A stretch of DNA of 64,000 nucleotides from NCBI RefSeq assembly GCF_017571495.1, contig NZ_JAGETZ010000017.1:89812-153811 (forward strand), written 5' to 3'. Each line of letters opens with the position of its first letter. Within the stretch, counting starts at the first letter, position 1. This DNA comes from Hymenobacter negativus. GTDB lineage: Bacteria; Bacteroidota; Bacteroidia; Cytophagales; Hymenobacteraceae. The position numbers and the translations under genes were made by a program. The notes below the pieces were generated by a model. It searched no databases. It saw only the letters and a program-made list of their open reading frames with translations, and was not told the DNA's origin. This document shows, in pieces, positions 57,301-63,370 of the stretch.

Positions 57301-58281
57301 CGCTGGATTGCTGCGACTACCGGCCCGCGCACCTTCCCGGTGGGCACGCCCACGCAGCTGCGCCCGGCTACTATCGACTTCACCACGGCACCCACCGCGG
57401 GCGGCTCGCTCACGGCCGAGTTCATCGTGCTGCCCTCCGGCAACCAGGGCCTGCCCCTCGCCGAGAATGGCATCACCATCAACAAGGCCTCGGCCAGCGG
57501 CTACTGGCGCGTGGCGGCAGGCGATGGGCTGGCCGGTGGCACCTACACGCCCACGTTCACCTTCACCGGCGTATTGGGCGTGCTCGACTACACCCAGCTC
57601 GTGCTGCTGAAGCGCGCCGACCCCAGCGCCGACTGGGCCCTGGTGGGCGCCCCGGTGCCCACCAGGGGCAGCAACGCCGCCCCCGTGCTCAGCCGCACCG
57701 GCGTGTCGGGCTTCTCCGATTTCACGGCCGGCGGCGACTTCAACGTGAACCCGCTGCCCGTGACGCTGGTCGACTTCACGGCCCGCACTCAGGGCGACGC
57801 CGTGGCCCTGAGCTGGACGACAGCCTCGGAGAAGAACAGCAAATCCTTTGAGGTGGAGCGCAGCGCCGACGGCACTACGTTTGCCCGCATCGGCACGGTG
57901 GCGGCGGCTGGTAGCAGCAGCCCCCACGTCTACGAGCTGCTGGATGGCCAGTTGCCCACCGGCGCGGCCGTGCTCTACTACCGTTTGAAGCAGGTGGACC
58001 TGAACGGCACGTTCAGCTATTCTCCGGTTCGTACGGTGGCGTTGACGCGCGCGGCTGCGGGCCTGAGCCTCTACCCCAATCCTGCCTCCCACGGTGCGGC
58101 TACGCTCACCGGCGCATTGCCTGGTGCAGTAGTCACGGTATTCGACGCCCTGGGCCGCCCCGTGACGGTGGGCACGGCCGACGCGGCGGGCACGGCGGCG
58201 CTGGTGCTGCCCGCCGGGCTGCCGGCGGGCGTGTACGTGGTGCGCGTGGGTGCCAAGGCGCTGCGCCTGACCGTAGAGTAA
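51382..58281 (+). CDS. Giant T9SS adhesin with four LamG-FN3 units
   Basis: The 2,299-residue protein has a signal peptide (LAWLLLLLGSLPALAQ). Four units of a LamG/concanavalin-like domain (starts ~32, 353, 677, 1003; each beginning NALxFDGxDDY and containing WHHVAAxxDG and RLDEVRI) alternate with FN3 domains (YYLRLKTDKASVTGQ type). A cadherin-like beta-sandwich (~1332-1425; LLTNLTASAGQMSPVFATATLAYT) and a long strand-rich, solenoid-like region (~1427-2123) follow. The end is the PLPVTLVDFTA linker and a sorting domain (LYPNPASHG...DALGRPVT...VYVVRVG). LamG domains bind glycans or proteins with calcium, so a carbohydrate-binding surface adhesin is likely. The LamG type with NYWWGPD is shared with the adhesin at 18564. 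Confidence 0.92.
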   Translation: MRIIFTPGFPRLALAWLLLLLGSLPALAQTPPGNALNFDGVNDYIVTSSSTGYFNYTVEAWVRTTNAATGDGGTIVSNYPNFMVGMYGGKARFRSYNTANTSYELVSTTLINDGKWHHVAAVMGGGINYNMTLYVDGVAEGSRTGGYTNFSSTYVGCLQGNQDLWQGSIDEVRIWDVAHSAAEIKTFFNNPVLPTEAGLLMNYTFDRGTAGGNNAGQTTEPNPVPRRCGGCSTFVGTLYNFALSGSTSNLVESYALMQPTGLAATSSASGTSLNVSWTAPPVGTVSNYVLDVSTTADFSAGVTTLTPAGSASSSVVPGRTVNTLYYLRLKTDKASVTGQSAYSRDVFNLRTASGLTPPGNALAFDGSDDYVALLNTTPVPTGNSTYTLEAWIKPNAMGVYGIIGWGNWGVGNQVNALRLSPTGIINYWWGPDLVVTTPDLSGHWHHVAATFDGTTRTIFLDGVAVGSDTPGSHTVPSPSNLRIGSTNNGEYFNGSIDEVRIWNVARSAAQMKAAYTSWPALPQAGLVAAYDFDAGTAGGANSGQATLPDRTTNYQDGTLNNFSLASGNTTSNWVESYALVVPTLAAATAVTTAGFTANWTAPLVGTVTGYVLDYSLSPTFATVAGTVSPAAGATSQAVSGLLPNRNYYYHLRADKTSGAVAGQGAYASGTVRTASALTPPGNALAFDGSDDYVAVSAAPGLNNLGKGSFTLESWVYSTNLGAVNSIIRKGGDYNLVLQQGGLLLAEVWPGGMGTSTRPYAQATAAILQNRWTHVAATWDGTALRLYVNGVAAPLSANSSPVTTSESLQIGRSTVFNQPFNGRLDEVRIYNAALTPAQILADMTSTSATVPASLLLYYNFDQGTAYGNNAGATTLTDQSPTLADGTLTNFALSSGNTTSNWVESYALVVPALTAATANAATSFVATWTAPAIGTVSNYVLDVATGRDFALLVAGSPFAVAGTSQTVTGLDPAQTYYYRVRADKTSVTGQGAYSATGVRAPFTPMTPPGNALALDGSDDYVTGNNPQLPQGNAARTLEAWVLTTQTTNGVIVNYGTASSNLRSGILVIGGKAYYVGEGNDLSGTKVINDGHWHHVAATYDGTSLKLYVDGVLDISNTPAAFNTTGFDWNIGKRIPPLTLNEQFNGRLDEVRIYSTALTPAQVLADMTSTSPAVPASLVAYYNFDQGAASGNNTGYTTLTDQSANASYGTLTNFNLGSGNTTSNWVESYALLQPTGLTASASTGTGFTASWTAPLLNGAAPAAGEVEAYVLDVSASSTFASGGASFPVSGYGSTSVAATGLTNGTNYYLRVRAEKASVTGQGDYSPVISTHTIGTDALLTNLTASAGQMSPVFATATLAYTLYVPTGTSTYTLTPTASNAYTNITVNGTAVTSGAASGALSVGSTATVVLTSEDGSATRTYTVQAVVAPAYFRSVATGNWGDPATWEASYDGSTGWAAAPVAPSGSLMGTVNVRNGHTVTVAAATSTKTTTVESGGVLNTLAGQTLTVPTGATMTVNAGGVLSIGRLTGTDAVTGASLNLGTISVAGANALLVNGTLVLNTGSTLPANQGINTATTTVGSGARLVQYATTTPCTYPTATWGAGATLELAGGIMNQFFAWTFNQTLQNLEVNLTGLPAGIAASPQPYLLTGANNAPVAGTLTVRSTGLGTLRLYNGSSGTATLTLGSVDGSGNRSGGYVQLAGTNVIGSYGGVNTTGGTTINVLGSFQLNGNSTFAAAQASGTALNSIRTGVLTIAGDVSVASGATFNVLSDLNPTFLYSGGLVMVNGNFNNAGTVSSGNTASATPKLVFGKAGVQTFSSPGTVTGKVNVQVNTGSTLDLGTSSFAGTGTFTTQAGTGLRLGSPDGISATGTATGNVQVTGTRSFATNTSFEFNGTAAQVTGTGFPAIVNTSSTLTFNNPTGVTLSQALTATGTLSLKQGAVTSTAANLLTLGSNTTVTGTLDATATNTGVIVGPFKRWIAATTGPRTFPVGTPTQLRPATIDFTTAPTAGGSLTAEFIVLPSGNQGLPLAENGITINKASASGYWRVAAGDGLAGGTYTPTFTFTGVLGVLDYTQLVLLKRADPSADWALVGAPVPTRGSNAAPVLSRTGVSGFSDFTAGGDFNVNPLPVTLVDFTARTQGDAVALSWTTASEKNSKSFEVERSADGTTFARIGTVAAAGSSSPHVYELLDGQLPTGAAVLYYRLKQVDLNGTFSYSPVRTVALTRAAAGLSLYPNPASHGAATLTGALPGAVVTVFDALGRPVTVGTADAAGTAALVLPAGLPAGVYVVRVGAKALRLTVE

Positions 58282-58309
58282 GCCCTTCGCTTCTGTTACA
58301 ACTGCTCGG

Positions 58310-58342
58310 AAAGGAGCCGGCCAGTGGTCGGCTCCTTTTTTT
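58310..58342 (+). terminator. Terminator after the LamG adhesin
   Basis: AAGGAGCCG and CGGCTCCTT (58311-58337) around GCCAGTGGT, followed by a T run. Confidence 0.8.
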
Positions 58343-58373
58343 GTGGTCAGGGCCGGCGGGGCAGCGGGGCCAG

Positions 58374-58455
58374 TTGTACCCGATTGGGGCAGTATTGTCC
58401 CCTGAACAGGGTACAAGCGCGATGCGATAAGCTGCGCCGTAGGGCCGTATTTTTG
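58374..58455 (+). promoter_or_regulatory. Promoter of the RCC1 protein with TTGTACCC half-sites
   Basis: The inverted repeat TTGTCCCCTG-aa-CAGGGTACAA (58395-58416, one mismatch) is preceded by a third half-site TTGTACCC at ~58374. The -7 box TATTTTTG is at 58448-58455. Palindrome centre to -7 start is 42.5 bp. ATG 58479 follows. Confidence 0.55.
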
Positions 58456-58478
58456 CCGGTGCAACCATTTCCTGCTCG

Positions 58479-61400
58479 ATGAAAGCTCTATTACCCTCGT
58501 TCTCCATTCGCCGGCCTCTGTCCTGGGCGCTGGCCCTTGCACTGCTGCCGCTCCTGCTGGTGGGGCGGGTGGCTCACGCCCAGGCGCCTACCATCACCAG
58601 CTTCACGCCCGGCAGCGGCCCGACGGGCACCACCGTCACCGTGACGGGCACCAACCTGAGCACCGCCACGGCGGCGCGGGTAAATGGCGTGGCCGGTACC
58701 ATCACGGGCACGCCCTCGGCCACTTCGGTCACCTTCACGGTGGGGGCGGGCAGCACTACGGGCCCCGTGAGCATGACCACGCCCGGCGGCACGGCTACCA
58801 GCGGCAGCCCCTTTACCGTGACGGTGCCGCCCACGCTTACCGCCGTGGCGCCCTCGATGGGCGGGCCCGGCACGGTCGTGACCCTGACGGGGACCGACCT
58901 GACGGGCACCACCAGCATCCGCTTCACCGGCGCGGCCGGGGTGAAAACCATCAGCACGGGCTTCACCGTGAACCCGGCCGGTACCCGGATTACCGGCGTG
59001 GTGGTGCCGGCCGGTGCCCGAAGCGGGCCCATCACCGTCACCAACGGCGCTGGCACCAGCCCCGTGGGCCCGGCCCTGTTCTGGCGGGTGCAGCCACTGG
59101 CGGCAGGCTACAGCCACACCGTGTCGGTGCGGGCCGATGGCACGCTCTGGGCCTGGGGCGACAATACCGCCGGGCAGCTGGGCGACGGCAGTGCTTCCCA
59201 GCGCCTGAGCCCTGTTCGGGTGGGCACGGCCACCAGCTGGACGAGCGTGGCGGCGGGGCGCGCCCACACCGCGGCGGTGCGGGCCGATGGCACGCTCTGG
59301 ACCTGGGGTAACAATACCTACGGGCAGCTTGGGACGGGGAATACGACGCCGCAGGCGGCCCCCGTGCAGGTGGGCACGGCTACTAGCTGGGTGAGCGTGG
59401 CGGCGGGCGAATACCACACGGTGGCCGTGCGGGCCGATGGCACGCTCTGGACCTGGGGCTACAATTCCTCCGGCCAGCTGGGGCGAGGCTCCGCCGATAT
59501 TGGGGCGCACGCCACGCCGGTGCAGGTGGGCACGGCCACCAGCTGGACGAGTGTGGCGGCGGGGAGCGCCCACACCCTGGCGGTGCGGGCCGATGGCAGC
59601 CTCTACGCCTGGGGCTACAACGTGTACGGGGCGCTGGGGCAGGGCAATGCCGGTGGCGGCACCGATTTGTACGTGCCGACGCGGGTGGGGACCGGCACGG
59701 CCTGGGTGAGCGTAGCGGCGGCGGCCCTCCAGTCGCTGGCCGTGCAGGCCGATGGCACGCTCTGGAGCTGGGGCGATGGCTACTCGTACCAGCTGGGGCA
59801 CGGCAACAACAGCGACCAGTACAGCCCGGTGCAGGTGGGCACGGCTACCAGCTGGGCCAGCGTCGAATCGGGCAACAACTACTCCGCCGCTGTCCGGGCC
59901 GATGGGTCGCTCTGGACCTGGGGCAACAACGACGTCGGCCAGCTGGGCCAGGGCAATGCCGGGGCCGGCACGGCGCAGTCGGTGCCGACGCGACTCGGCA
60001 CGGGGACCGACTGGACGAGCGTCGTGGCGGGTGATTTTCAGCTGGCCGGCGAGCGCAGCTGCCGGGCGGTGTGGGGCTGGGGCGCCAATGACAACGGCCA
60101 GGTGGGCGATGGCAGCACCAGCCCGCGCACCAGCCCGGTGCTGGTGTTCAACGGCGTCGCCCTGCACAGCTTCAGCCCGGCCAGCGCGGTGCCGGGGGCC
60201 ACGGTAGCCGTCACGGGCGCGGGCCTGCTGGGCCTGAGCGCGCTCACGGTGAACGGGGCCAATGCCCTGCCCAGCGTGACGGGCCTCACCGATACGGGCT
60301 TTAGCTTCGTGGTGCCGGCCGGGGCCGCACCCACCGGTACCACCACCGTGAGCGCCAGCTGCGGGTCGGCCAGCAGCGCAGGCTTCTCCCTGCCGGTTCC
60401 CACGCTCAGCAGCGTCAGCCCCAGCGCCGAGCTGGCGGGCATGCCGGTGGCCATCACGGGCACGGGGTTCACGGCGGCCAGCACCGTCAGCTTCGGCGGG
60501 GTGGCAGCTACCAGCGTGACGTATAACTCGGCTACCTCGCTCACGGCTACCGTGCCGGCCGGCGCGGCGCTGGGCAGCAGCCCCATCGTGGTGAGCACCA
60601 GCGGGGGCACCAGCACCAGCAGCCCAGCCTTCACCGTGCTGGGCGTGTACGCCAGTACCACCAGCTGCCTGACCACCACGGCCTACGCGGCCACTGGCGA
60701 CGGCAGCTGGCACTACCTGCTGGCCCCGACCGGCGCGGTAGTGGCCGCTTTGCAAGACACCCGCGCCGCCCTGGGCAACGTGACGGTGAGCTTTCAGGCC
60801 ACCGGCAGCGCCAGCGCCGTGCGCCAGGACGGCCGGGGCCGCAAGTACCTTGACCGTAATTTCCGCCTCACGGCCAGCGGCGGCAACACCTTCACCGGCC
60901 AGACGGTAAACCTGCGCTTCTACGGCCTGACGTCCGAGTTCACCCGCCTGCAAGCCGCCGATGCGAGCGTGAGCTACGCCAACCTGAAAGCCACCCAGTA
61001 CAGCGGCCCCAACGAGGACTGCCAGCTGGCCAACAACAGCGCCACCGGCGACTACCGCACCCTGATGGCTACCGCCAGCACGCCCGGCAGCGGTGTGACC
61101 TGGTTCGTGAGCAACGTGACCGTGGCCGACCATTTCTCCGAGTTCTACCTCACCGGCAGCGCCGCGCCCCTGCCGGTAGCGCTGACGGCCTTCACCGCTG
61201 AGGCCAAGGGCGAAGCGGTGCTGCTGAACTGGGCCACCGCCAGCGAGCAGCACAGCGCCCGCTTCGAAGTAGAGCGCAGCACCGATGGCCGCGCGTTCAA
61301 TAAGATTGGCGAAATAGCGGCCCAGGGCACCAAAGCCAGCCCGACTGATTATGCCTTCCGGGACGAAAAACTCACCACCTCACTATTTCACCACCTCACC

Positions 61401-61709
61401 GCCTACTACCGCCTGCGCCAGGTAGATGTGGACGGCACAGCCAGCTACTCGCCCGTGCGTACCGTGGCGCTGGCGGGCGCGGCCGCCGGCCTGGCCCTGT
61501 TCCCCAACCCGGCGCACGACGGCGCGGCCACCCTCACGGGCGCGGCCCCCGGCTCGTCGGTCACGGTGTTCGACGCGCTGGGCCGCCCCGTGACTTCGGC
61601 CACGGCCGACGCTTCGGGCACGGCGGCGCTGGTGCTGCCGGCCGGGCTGCCCGCCGGTGTGTACGTGGTGCGCGTGGGCACCCGGTCCATCAAGTTGACG
61701 GTGGAGTAG
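58479..61709 (+). CDS. T9SS protein with an RCC1 propeller and IPT domains
   Basis: The 1,076-residue protein has a signal peptide (LALALLPLLLVGRVAHAQA) and two IPT/TIG domains (~38-118, 119-201). Seven RCC1-type repeats follow (~204-563), six with AVRADGTLWxWGxN and a degenerate last one (AVWGWGANDNGQVGDGS). Two more IPT domains (~563-640, 641-721) and a beta domain with four cysteines precede the PLPVALTAFTA linker and sorting domain (LFPNPAHDG...DALGRPVT...VYVVRVG). Seven repeats equal one complete RCC1 propeller. In bacteria such propellers are extracellular binding scaffolds; the partner here is unknown. It has its own operator-like promoter and a perfect palindromic terminator. Confidence 0.9.
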   Translation: MKALLPSFSIRRPLSWALALALLPLLLVGRVAHAQAPTITSFTPGSGPTGTTVTVTGTNLSTATAARVNGVAGTITGTPSATSVTFTVGAGSTTGPVSMTTPGGTATSGSPFTVTVPPTLTAVAPSMGGPGTVVTLTGTDLTGTTSIRFTGAAGVKTISTGFTVNPAGTRITGVVVPAGARSGPITVTNGAGTSPVGPALFWRVQPLAAGYSHTVSVRADGTLWAWGDNTAGQLGDGSASQRLSPVRVGTATSWTSVAAGRAHTAAVRADGTLWTWGNNTYGQLGTGNTTPQAAPVQVGTATSWVSVAAGEYHTVAVRADGTLWTWGYNSSGQLGRGSADIGAHATPVQVGTATSWTSVAAGSAHTLAVRADGSLYAWGYNVYGALGQGNAGGGTDLYVPTRVGTGTAWVSVAAAALQSLAVQADGTLWSWGDGYSYQLGHGNNSDQYSPVQVGTATSWASVESGNNYSAAVRADGSLWTWGNNDVGQLGQGNAGAGTAQSVPTRLGTGTDWTSVVAGDFQLAGERSCRAVWGWGANDNGQVGDGSTSPRTSPVLVFNGVALHSFSPASAVPGATVAVTGAGLLGLSALTVNGANALPSVTGLTDTGFSFVVPAGAAPTGTTTVSASCGSASSAGFSLPVPTLSSVSPSAELAGMPVAITGTGFTAASTVSFGGVAATSVTYNSATSLTATVPAGAALGSSPIVVSTSGGTSTSSPAFTVLGVYASTTSCLTTTAYAATGDGSWHYLLAPTGAVVAALQDTRAALGNVTVSFQATGSASAVRQDGRGRKYLDRNFRLTASGGNTFTGQTVNLRFYGLTSEFTRLQAADASVSYANLKATQYSGPNEDCQLANNSATGDYRTLMATASTPGSGVTWFVSNVTVADHFSEFYLTGSAAPLPVALTAFTAEAKGEAVLLNWATASEQHSARFEVERSTDGRAFNKIGEIAAQGTKASPTDYAFRDEKLTTSLFHHLTAYYRLRQVDVDGTASYSPVRTVALAGAAAGLALFPNPAHDGAATLTGAAPGSSVTVFDALGRPVTSATADASGTAALVLPAGLPAGVYVVRVGTRSIKLTVE

Positions 61710-61739
61710 GGCAGGGGCTCTGCCCGCCACGAGGGTAGC

Positions 61740-61775
61740 AAAAAGCCCCCGGCCAGCTGGCCGGGGGCTTTTTTT
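61740..61775. terminator. Loopless 34-bp perfect palindrome terminator
   Basis: AAAAAGCCCCCGGCCAG (61740-61756) is immediately followed by its exact complement CTGGCCGGGGGCTTTTT (61757-61773). It serves the convergent genes at 61709 (plus) and 61805 (minus). Confidence 0.88.
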
Positions 61776-61804
61776 AGGTGCCGGGAAGGAAAGGTAGGCG
61801 CAAG

Positions 61805-62224
61805 CTAGGCGGGCAGGCCGTCGTGGCGGACCTGCACCTGGGCCAGGCAGTCCTGGTAGCCGGCGAGCTGGCGCTGGGCCGCATCCAGCTCCCGGCTGCG
61901 GCGGAAAGCACCCCGACCGCCCTGGCCGCCGAGCTGCTCGTCCTGTAGTTTCTCGCGGTCGCGCTTGAGGCCGCGCAGGCGGATTTCCTCCTTGGTGCGG
62001 GCGTCGCCAAGGGGCATGGCGGCCACGCGGGTTTCGAGCGGGGCAATCTGGTCGGTGAGGGAGCTTATTTCGGCCGAGTCGGCCGTGGCTTCGTTGGTTT
62101 GCAGCGTGGCCGAGCGGGTGGTGGCCGCAATGCGGAATTCGGTGCGTTCGATGTCTTCCTGCGTGTCGGCCTTCACGGCGTCACAGTCGGCACGGGTGAG
62201 CAATAACTCTACGGGATAATTCAT
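61805..62224 (-). CDS. Small coiled-coil protein
   Basis: ATG 62224 gives 139 residues (MNYPVELLLTRADC start) with no signal peptide. Most of the protein is predicted helical and charged: KADTQEDIERTEFRI, SSLTDQIAPLETRV, EEIRLRGLKRDREKLQ, ending LAGYQDCLAQVQVRHDGLPA. The sequence is well ordered with no broken codons. I do not recognise the family; it may be cytoplasmic. It lies tail-to-tail with a T9SS gene. Broken copies of its 3' end lie behind two other T9SS loci (42375, 51062), so the pair was duplicated as a block. Confidence 0.7.
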   Translation of the reverse strand: MNYPVELLLTRADCDAVKADTQEDIERTEFRIAATTRSATLQTNEATADSAEISSLTDQIAPLETRVAAMPLGDARTKEEIRLRGLKRDREKLQDEQLGGQGGRGAFRRSRELDAAQRQLAGYQDCLAQVQVRHDGLPA

Positions 62225-62360
62225 GAGCTTACGTGGTAAAATCGTAAAAATGAAAGAGAAAACGCGGCTGCCCGGCGCAGCTTCTGCCTGCCAACGCCGG
62301 GGTAGGAATGCTGGTATATAGTTGGGGTAAACTATTTTTTTGGACACGGGGGCCAATACC

Positions 62361-62399
62361 TCTTTCTGATGGGAGGCTCACGGCCTCCCGTCAGAAAGA
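62361..62399. repeat. Inverted repeat at the 3' end of the HTH gene
   Basis: TCTTTCTGATGGGAGGC (62361-62377) pairs with GCCTCCCGTCAGAAAGA (62383-62399), one mismatch, overlapping the stop codon of the minus-strand gene. There is no long T run, so termination is uncertain. Confidence 0.55.
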
Positions 62400-62963
62400 G
62401 CCGCCGCTTTGCCTTGCCAGCCACGCCGCTTCGTGCAGGTAGCCCTGGCGGTGGGCCTCCAGCAGCGCGGCTAGGGGGCTGCCCGGCGCCTCGGGGGCCA
62501 GGGTATCGGTGGCGGCTTCGAGCAGGCGGGCCAGCCAGCGGCGGCGCAGAGCCAGGGGGAGGGGCTCGGCCGAAGCCGGGGCGGGCAGGGCGGCTTGCAG
62601 CAGGGGGCCGGCGGCCAGGCGGCGGGCGGCGGTGCGGTGGGCGGTGCGCAGGGCGGCCAGCTGCTGGCCCAGGCGCCGGGCCTGGTAGTGGCACTCGGCC
62701 CAGCGGGCCCGCACGGCGGTGTGGGCAACAGCCAGCTCCGGCAAGGCCGGGGCCGCTTCGGGAAGTGGGGCGGCCTCGGCCTCCGCTTCGGCCAGGGCGG
62801 CCACCCACGGGCGCAGCCAGGGGCGGGCGCGGGCCGGCAGCTGCTCGCGGCCGGTTTCGATGCTGGCCAGCTGGGCCCGGCCCAGGCCCAGCCACGGGGC
62901 CAGGCCTGCCTGGCTAAAGCCGTAGTGGGCGCGCACGGCGCGGAGCTGGGCCGAGTAAGACAT
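62391..62963 (-). CDS. XRE-type helix-turn-helix regulator
   Basis: The 190-residue protein has an N-terminal XRE/Cro helix-turn-helix (~1-45; YGFSQAGLAPWLGLGRAQLASIETGREQLP). A long Ala/Leu-rich helical region follows, with no recognised ligand domain. GC is very high, and leucine and alanine dominate. It is a cytoplasmic DNA-binding protein. The gene diverges from the fibre/LVIVD gene at 63371, with the TCACACA cluster (63020-63150) between them, so it may act there. Confidence 0.75.
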   Translation of the reverse strand: MSYSAQLRAVRAHYGFSQAGLAPWLGLGRAQLASIETGREQLPARARPWLRPWVAALAEAEAEAAPLPEAAPALPELAVAHTAVRARWAECHYQARRLGQQLAALRTAHRTAARRLAAGPLLQAALPAPASAEPLPLALRRRWLARLLEAATDTLAPEAPGSPLAALLEAHRQGYLHEAAWLARQSGGSF

Positions 62964-63019
62964 GGCGGGGACGAATGAAGAAGCTGGGTGCAGCGAAGGC
63001 CAACCGGGGCTGCAACGGC

Positions 63020-63150
63020 CGTCACACAGGTTTTAGTATGAGGTGGAAACCTGTGTGACGGGTTGGTTCACACAGTTTTTTGCCCGCAGTGGAAACCTGT
63101 GTGACGGCTTGGTTCACACACGTTTTCACTGCGGGCAAAGAACCGTGTGA
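63020..63150. repeat. Interleaved repeats with six alternating TCACAC/GTGTGA sites
   Basis: CCGTCACACAGGTTT (63020-63034) and AAACCTGTGTGACGG (63048-63062) form a perfect inverted repeat. A 32-nt direct repeat starts at 63044 and 63090 (one mismatch). A further inverted repeat pairs TTTGCCCGCAGTGGAAAC (63080-63097) with 63123-63140 (one mismatch). The TCACAC-type core occurs six times in alternating orientation. Confidence 0.8.
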
Positions 63151-63274
63151 TAATCCATGCCCGGGACCCACGGGTGGGTCCTGGTTTGCAGCCCCCGGCC
63201 CCCGGCGCTCTCGCTTTTGAGCAGCTGGGTGGCTGGCGCGGTCCGGCAGAGTGCAAGGCTCACTAGGTTTCGTC

Positions 63275-63323
63275 TGTCGCATCAAAATGCGACAAAAGCA
63301 GGGGCGATGCCGCCGGACCTTTG
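63275..63323 (+). promoter_or_regulatory. Promoter with perfect palindrome TGTCGCAT-N4-ATGCGACA
   Basis: TGTCGCAT, caaa, ATGCGACA (63275-63294) is a perfect 8-bp inverted repeat. The -7 box GACCTTTG is at 63316-63323, with the centre 31.5 bp upstream, exactly as at 16800. ATG 63371 follows after 47 nt. Confidence 0.75.
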
Positions 63324-63370
63324 CCGGGCCGAGTGCCCACCGCGCCGGCTTCATCTTTTGGCTGCGCCGC

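Noticed and set aside
58491..61253. A 2.7-kb minus-strand open frame opposite the RCC1 gene
   Set aside because: It is a mirror of the tandem RCC1 and IPT codons, rich in Gly, Ala, Arg and His, with no start context or domain.
63044..63121. Possible mini CRISPR
   Set aside because: Only two direct copies separated by 14 nt, inside larger inverted repeats, with no cas genes. A CRISPR array is not supported.
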